The notes under the pieces were generated by a model. It was given only the letters and a program-made list of their open reading frames with translations, did not search any database and was not told the origin of the DNA. From assembly GCA_032191485.1 (NCBI GenBank), contig JAVDOI010000019.1, forward strand, positions 13,071,702 to 13,135,701: a DNA stretch of 64,000 bases, given 5' to 3'. Source of the stretch: Leptoclinus maculatus (Eukaryota > Chordata > Actinopteri > Perciformes > Stichaeidae). Shown here piece by piece: positions 61,900-64,000 of the stretch (position 1 is the stretch's first letter; the number at the start of each line of letters is the position of its first letter). A program made the translations under genes and the position numbers.

Positions 61900-62048
61900 A
61901 AACAAATTGAACACGTTGCTCCTCTGTGATGACTCCCTGGGAACGCACTGCCCGGGATGACGATGCGTTTATGTACAGGTGAAAGCGTGGGGTAAAATAA
62001 CTCTGACACAGTAGAGTCCCTGAGGTTTGAACGGGAAAGGTTGAAGGT

Positions 62049-63963
62049 TCAGGCCAGTTTAGAGAAATCCTCATAGGCGACGTCCACTCTCTTCCCCTTC
62101 TGTTGACCCTGAAGACGAGAGAAGACAAGACTTTAATGATGAACAATAACTCACTAAGTCTCACATTTGATAGATTCTTCACAATGAATGTAGAATATTT
62201 CTGGTAGAGCGTCACGTCCGCCCGCTGAGCCGAGTTAATCAGCATTTGTGTTATCAAATATTTTAGTCCCAAGTTGTATTTTCGGGACTTTTTAAAGTTT
62301 ATTCTCACACGGGTGATTAAAGGGTTGGTTTCCTCATTTTATGTTCAGTAAAAGCAGATTTTCTACCTTACCAGTAGATGCATATAAATAAATCTGGCCA
62401 GGTTTTGTTTATGGTGCTAATATTACACAAAGTTTCAGAGACTTGTATATCAAAACTTGGGGAAACAAAACCCAAACTATGTGCATGGTGAGATAACCCG
62501 AGCGGAAAATGAGAATATGCTTTTTTATAAGCTATGCTATGCTTCCGATCAACAGTTTAAATTGGCAACAGTCAGCAAAAGAAAAAGACGTGCAGTAGAT
62601 AATAAACCACTAACACGTGACCGGTACAGATGTGGGAGGAGCCTCTGGAGACACTTACAGACTCGAGCGTGAGTGTCGCGCTGAAGTTCTTCTCGTCTAT
62701 TCCCTCCAGCAGAGCCTCCGTGTCTCTGTGCGGACCGTTCAGGATCAAAACCCGTTTACCTGCAGGAAGTTTGACAACAAGAAGCTGAGGAGGATAGAAA
62801 GATACAGCTGAGGTACAAGGTGTTCCCACCGTCGATCAGCGCCGCGTTCAGTAATCTGTAGAGCGACTTTTAAAGCGTTCCGGTGGTTCACCTGGTGCAG
62901 GTATCACCGTCTCCACGTGATTCTGGTCCAGTTTCAGTTTGTCTCCGGAGTCGATCATCTTCACCACGGCTCCATATTTGTCTCGCACCTCCTACAAGAA
63001 AATAAAACACGGCTTTCAGCGACACACGTCCCCAACATAACATAACACGTAAACACGCCGCCAGCTGCTCAGCGTCATTACCATGATGACGGCCTTCTTC
63101 TTGTGGTACTTCTCTCCCAGCCTCTTGGTGACGACTTTCACCACAATGCTGGGCTGCAGCCAGTAATCTGTTCTGACCGACTGCTTCTTCCTCTTCTTCT
63201 CCTCCATCTGAACGAGACGCACCGCAACCCGGGATGAGTACAGACTGAATGCAGACACGCGTAAGACGACAAAACAATCATCTTCTCTACCTCCATGATC
63301 TCCTCCAGAGCAGATTTCTTCTTCTTCTCGCTCCGGGTGTCTGAACTGGTGTCTTTCCTCTTGGTGGAGGACGCTGCTGCTGCTGCTGCTACTTTGAGAG
63401 CACTAGCACCCAGAGCAGAGCTACAGGGAGACACGAAACGTTTAAATTATACTTGCTTGATAATTAGCCGGCACAATTAGCAACGTGCTAAGACCTCTGT
63501 ACCTCGATTTGGAAGGACCGGCGACAGCTGAAGAGGCGCCCATGTTGAAAGCAACTGCAGGAGAACAGGTGAGGGTGAGTGGAAAGAAACGAGGGAAATG
63601 TGACAGATCACAAAACAAAGCAAAAAAAACAAACCTTTTTCTTCTTCGCTCTCACGTTTCAGCTCGGTGAAAACTGGATTTTCCTACAAAATAAAACACA
63701 GGAACAACATATTTTGACTTTGAATCTATTGATCTACTGAGCACGTGCGAGGCTGAAGTCCGTGCTGCCAGCACTCACCTCTATCTCCTTGCCGTCGCGG
63801 CCTCTGCGGACCTGCTCCTCGATGAACTTGGCGCTCCTCTCCTCGTCGTCCAGGTCCTGCTTCTTCTTCCTCGCCTGCTCCTCTTGGCGGCGGATGGTCT
63901 CCGGGTCGCGGTCGATGTACTGGACGTACCAGCCTTTAGGGGTCTCGTCCACCTTGCAGAAAC
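62049..63963 (-). CDS. kin: KIN17 DNA/RNA-binding protein, 3' part (N-terminus outside window)
   Basis: Exons in view: 63779-63963, 63635-63683, 63503-63554, 63291-63420, 63082-63207, 62892-62991, 62659-62759, 62049-62108. Phases close over 803 nt, about 267 residues including the partial first codon. KIN is a conserved nuclear protein linked to DNA replication, repair and RNA processing. Visible: FCKVDETPKGWYVQYIDRDP (end of the winged-helix-like domain), a basic coiled segment (RRQEEQARKKKQDLDDEER), a KRK/EKKKKS basic region, TDYWLQPSIVVKVVTKRLG and LGEKYHKKKAV of the tandem SH3/KOW-like C-terminal domain, and the end AYEDFSKLA. The N-terminal zinc finger lies past base 64,000. An Ala6 run is encoded by GCA repeats at about 63,373-63,392. 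The donor of the 63635-63683 exon (AAAG|GTTTGT) is weak. The position beside itih2 agrees with human. Confidence 0.95.
62109..62658 (-). other. kin: Last kin intron
   Basis: 550 bases. No feature was recognised. Confidence 0.8.
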
Positions 63964-64000
63964 CTAGCAGCAACATTCAGCCGATTGTTACACATTTAAA

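Larger units (their letters stand above)
61682..62048. other. Shared 3' region between convergent itih2 and kin stop codons
   Basis: Only 367 bases separate the two stop codons. The sequence is AT-rich with polyadenylation hexamers on both strands. Confidence 0.85.

Overview
This is vertebrate nuclear DNA, almost certainly from a ray-finned (teleost, probably percomorph) fish. The exons are short and have clean GT/AG junctions. The introns are a few hundred bases to about 11 kb, very rich in (CA)n/(TG)n microsatellites, and carry dispersed repeats of types I recognise from teleost genomes. No bacterial, viral, CRISPR or plasmid feature is present.

Layout: (1) 560-29,756, minus strand: the 5' two thirds of an sfmbt2-type gene (four MBT repeats). 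The C-terminal part runs off the left edge. Its likely first exon is in a CpG-rich stretch near 29.76-29.95 kb. (2) 33,767-40,382, plus strand: a complete 8-exon STIMATE/TMEM110-like gene (300 aa, ER membrane regulator of STIM1), divergent from sfmbt2. (3) 42,554-53,232, minus strand: a complete 13-coding-exon itih5-type gene (956 aa). (4) 54,776-61,681, plus strand: a complete 21-exon itih2-type gene (946 aa), head to head with itih5. (5) 62,049 to the right edge, minus strand: the 3' part of kin (KIN17), tail to tail with itih2. I rebuilt every exon by hand. The reading phase closes across every junction, and the two ITIH genes and the STIMATE-like gene each give one uninterrupted ORF.

The order sfmbt2 - STIMATE-like - itih5 - itih2 - kin matches the human 10p14 block SFMBT2-ITIH5-ITIH2-KIN, with an added STIMATE relative. 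In human a STIMATE gene lies next to SFMBT1 and ITIH1/3/4 at 3p21. The window therefore looks like one arm of a 1R/2R paralogon in which the second STIMATE copy was kept. This comparison uses remembered human maps and was not searched.

The two ITIH genes encode secreted proteins of one family: VIT domain, vWA domain with a DxSxS MIDAS, and a C-terminal domain beginning at a conserved DPHF. itih2 keeps the Asp to which bikunin chondroitin sulfate is esterified. The other genes act in chromatin repression (sfmbt2), store-operated calcium entry (STIMATE-like) and DNA/RNA metabolism (kin). I see no sign that they form one pathway; the linkage is ancestral.

I found no wholly new biological system. 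The observations most worth a second look are the retained STIMATE-like paralogue with a different C-terminal tail, CTCF-like motifs between itih5 and itih2 and inside a dispersed repeat, microsatellites sitting directly on splice sites, and intron differences between the two ITIH genes.
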